Source: Rhizobium sp. BK316 (GTDB lineage Bacteria; Pseudomonadota; Alphaproteobacteria; Rhizobiales; Rhizobiaceae). From it: a DNA stretch of 64,000 bases. The DNA is taken from positions 37,309-101,308 of the forward strand of contig NZ_JACHZR010000001.1 in NCBI RefSeq assembly GCF_014193695.1. Direction: 5' to 3'. The position numbers were made by a program, and so were the translations under genes. A model generated the notes under the pieces. The model was not told the origin of the DNA and did no database searches. It was given only the letters and a program-made list of their open reading frames with translations. Of this stretch, positions 62,569 to 64,000 are shown piece after piece (the stretch's first letter is position 1; each line of letters begins with the position of its first letter).

Positions 62569-63513
62569 TTAAATTGAAAAAATCAGGCTTGCGGCGCCTA
62601 TCAATCCCGCATGGCTCCCGAGTTGCGCCGGCACCACGGGCACGTCGCGATAGGCGGGCATCACTCGCTCGTGAATGGTAGCCTCAATCGATCGCCGAAG
62701 GAGATCGTATCCGTGGGAAATTCCACCGCCCATGACGATCATGTCGGGCGAATAGAGATGGAGCAGATTGGTAAAGCCGATGCCCAGCCAGCGGGCTTCC
62801 TGGTCCATCAGCCCAAGTGCCGTTTCGTCGCCGGCGCGCGCCGCCTCGACAACGTGTCGACCGGTCACCTCGCCATCGTGGGACAGCGTTCGCAGCGCCG
62901 AACCGTCGCCGGGTTTTGTAAGAGCCGTCGCACGCCGGCCGAGTGCAGTGCCCGACGCCACCGCCTCGAAGCAGCCCACCGCCCCGCAAAGGCATCGTTC
63001 GCTCTCGCTCGTAATGGTCATATGGCCGATTTCGCCAGCGAGCCCGCGGCGCCCATGCATGATCCGGCCATCGGAGATCACCCCGCCGCCAATGCCGGTA
63101 GACACGGTGACGAATACCAGCGAGGCCGCGCCACGGCCGGCGCCGAAACGCCATTCGCCGAGAGCGGCGGCGTTCGCATCGTTCTCCAGCCGCACCGGCA
63201 GGTTCAGGCGGTCCTGAAGAAGGCGCGCGAGGGGCACTTCACGCCAGCCCGAGAGGGTCGGCGGTGCGGTGAGAATGCCAGCGACCGGATCGAGCGGGCC
63301 GGGTGCTCCAATGCCAATGCCGAGCGGTCTGGTGTCGGGAACTTCCGAGCAGGTTTTTTTCGCAAGCATCGCGATCTGCTCGATAACTGCATCCGGTCCA
63401 TCCCTGGCGCGCGTCGGCATGGACGCGAAGGCCAGCAATTTGCCGCCGTCGCCGACCAGTGCTGCGCGCAACTCCGTTCCACCCAGATCGAATGCAAGCG
63501 CAATCCTGCTCAT
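62569..63513 (-). CDS. ROK-family sugar kinase
   Basis: A 314-residue ROK kinase. The N-terminal phosphate-binding motif is LAFDLGGTELRAALVG. The catalytic region GGGVISDGRIMHGRRGLAGE leads to the zinc-binding signature GHMTITSESERCLCGAVGCF. GEIGH is conserved, and the adenosine loop VMGGGISHG lies near the end. The substrate could be glucose, N-acetylmannosamine, allose or another sugar. Its start A is shared with the stop of the preceding epimerase gene (TGATG), so the two are translationally coupled. That order, epimerase then kinase, is that of alsE-alsK in Escherichia coli, which makes an allose-type role possible but unproved. Confidence 0.88.
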   Translation of the reverse strand: MSRIALAFDLGGTELRAALVGDGGKLLAFASMPTRARDGPDAVIEQIAMLAKKTCSEVPDTRPLGIGIGAPGPLDPVAGILTAPPTLSGWREVPLARLLQDRLNLPVRLENDANAAALGEWRFGAGRGAASLVFVTVSTGIGGGVISDGRIMHGRRGLAGEIGHMTITSESERCLCGAVGCFEAVASGTALGRRATALTKPGDGSALRTLSHDGEVTGRHVVEAARAGDETALGLMDQEARWLGIGFTNLLHLYSPDMIVMGGGISHGYDLLRRSIEATIHERVMPAYRDVPVVPAQLGSHAGLIGAASLIFSI

Positions 63514-64000
63514 CAGGGCTGGGTCTCCAAAGCATGCAGCCAGGCAATACGCCCCGGCAGATCCTTGTCACCGAACGCCAACGATCCGAGCACGACCGTC
63601 TCGGCGCCTGCTGCCCGCAACAGTGGAACCGTCTGTTCACGGATGCCGCCGTCTGCCGCAAGAACAATCTCCTGTTCGCGTCCGACACGCTTCATCAGCG
63701 ACCGCGCTTCACGCAGCCGGTCGCAGGCTTTGTCCGAAAGGCTTTGTCCCTTGACGCCGATCGATGTCCCGAGCAGCGTGAAGAAAGCGACCTCGGTGAG
63801 GAACGGTTCTGCTTCGGTGATCGGAGTTTCCAGCCGCAGAACGACGCCGGCTTCGGCCCCGAGCTCCTTTGCGAGTGCCACCGCGCGCAGGCCGGCTTCG
63901 CCGTTCTCGGCATGAACGCTGACGAGACCGGCGCCCGCCTCGATGAACTGGCGCGTCTGCTCCTCGACAATCTCGGCCTCGACCATCAGATGCACGTGGA
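63513..64000 (-). CDS. Ribulose-phosphate 3-epimerase-family protein (5' end beyond the window)
   Basis: About 162 residues of a TIM-barrel sugar-phosphate epimerase; the N-terminus lies outside the window. The visible segment opens HVHLMVEAEIVEEQTRQFIE, a typical HLMV metal-site strand. GLVSVHAENGE and VLAADGGIREQTVPLLRAAG (phosphate/metal loop) follow, then LGSLAF. Ribulose-phosphate, allulose-6-phosphate or related 3-epimerase activity is expected. The stop overlaps the ROK kinase start by one base. With the kinase it suggests a sugar-phosphate pathway feeding the pentose-phosphate or fructose route. Confidence 0.85.
   Translation of the reverse strand, partial: HVHLMVEAEIVEEQTRQFIEAGAGLVSVHAENGEAGLRAVALAKELGAEAGVVLRLETPITEAEPFLTEVAFFTLLGTSIGVKGQSLSDKACDRLREARSLMKRVGREQEIVLAADGGIREQTVPLLRAAGAETVVLGSLAFGDKDLPGRIAWLHALETQP

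Overview
The window looks like a high-GC alphaproteobacterial replicon, most likely Rhizobiaceae (Rhizobium/Agrobacterium/Ensifer type). I infer this from the codon bias, the many divergently regulated ABC-uptake operons, and families common in rhizobia (TfuA, BTLCP transglutaminase, MipA, MocR-type regulators). No rRNA, tRNA, insertion sequence, CRISPR array or replication origin was recognised. Gene names are family-level calls made from motifs, because no database could be searched.

Layout. 1-0.8 kb: 3' end of a large Ig-like/DUF4082 surface protein, then a COG0523 (CobW) GTPase. 2.1-8.5 kb: an amino-acid-type ABC operon with an M20 amidohydrolase and a 4,5-dihydroxyphthalate-decarboxylase-like protein, divergent from a MocR regulator. 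8.5-16.7 kb: a sugar ABC operon (TIM-barrel isomerase/epimerase, binding protein, two permeases, ATPase, GMC oxidoreductase), divergent from a LacI regulator, with two operator palindromes between them. 16.9-21.7 kb: a tight minus-strand operon: XRE regulator, BTAD/TPR regulator, 73-aa peptide, YcaO, TfuA, 83-aa protein. This is a candidate ribosomal-peptide thioamidation system. 22-26 kb: orphan sulfonate-type binding protein, BTLCP protease, and a cystathionine-gamma-synthase-family enzyme with a structured leader.

26-33.6 kb: MipA/OmpV, adaptor and RND pump, divergent from an OmpR/EnvZ-type two-component system. 34-43.1 kb: two giant adjacent genes (1439 and 1569 aa) that I cannot assign to any family; they are probably a functional pair. 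43.4-46.8 kb: 3-hydroxyisobutyrate-dehydrogenase-family enzyme, exported lactonase-like metallo-hydrolase, AraC regulator, a small protein. 47 kb: LysR remnant. 47.4-52 kb: HscC-type Hsp70 with a membrane-bound J-like partner. 52.1-62.5 kb: a contact-dependent-inhibition/two-partner-secretion locus, with CdiA-like exoprotein, candidate immunity genes in AT-richer DNA, and a divergent CdiB transporter. 62.6-64 kb: ROK kinase and ribulose-phosphate-3-epimerase-family gene, resembling alsK-alsE, running off the end.

The strongest candidates for undescribed biology are the YcaO-TfuA operon with its peptide and two regulators, and the pair of giant genes at 34-43 kb. The CDI locus with its divergent transporter and unassigned toxin tip comes next.
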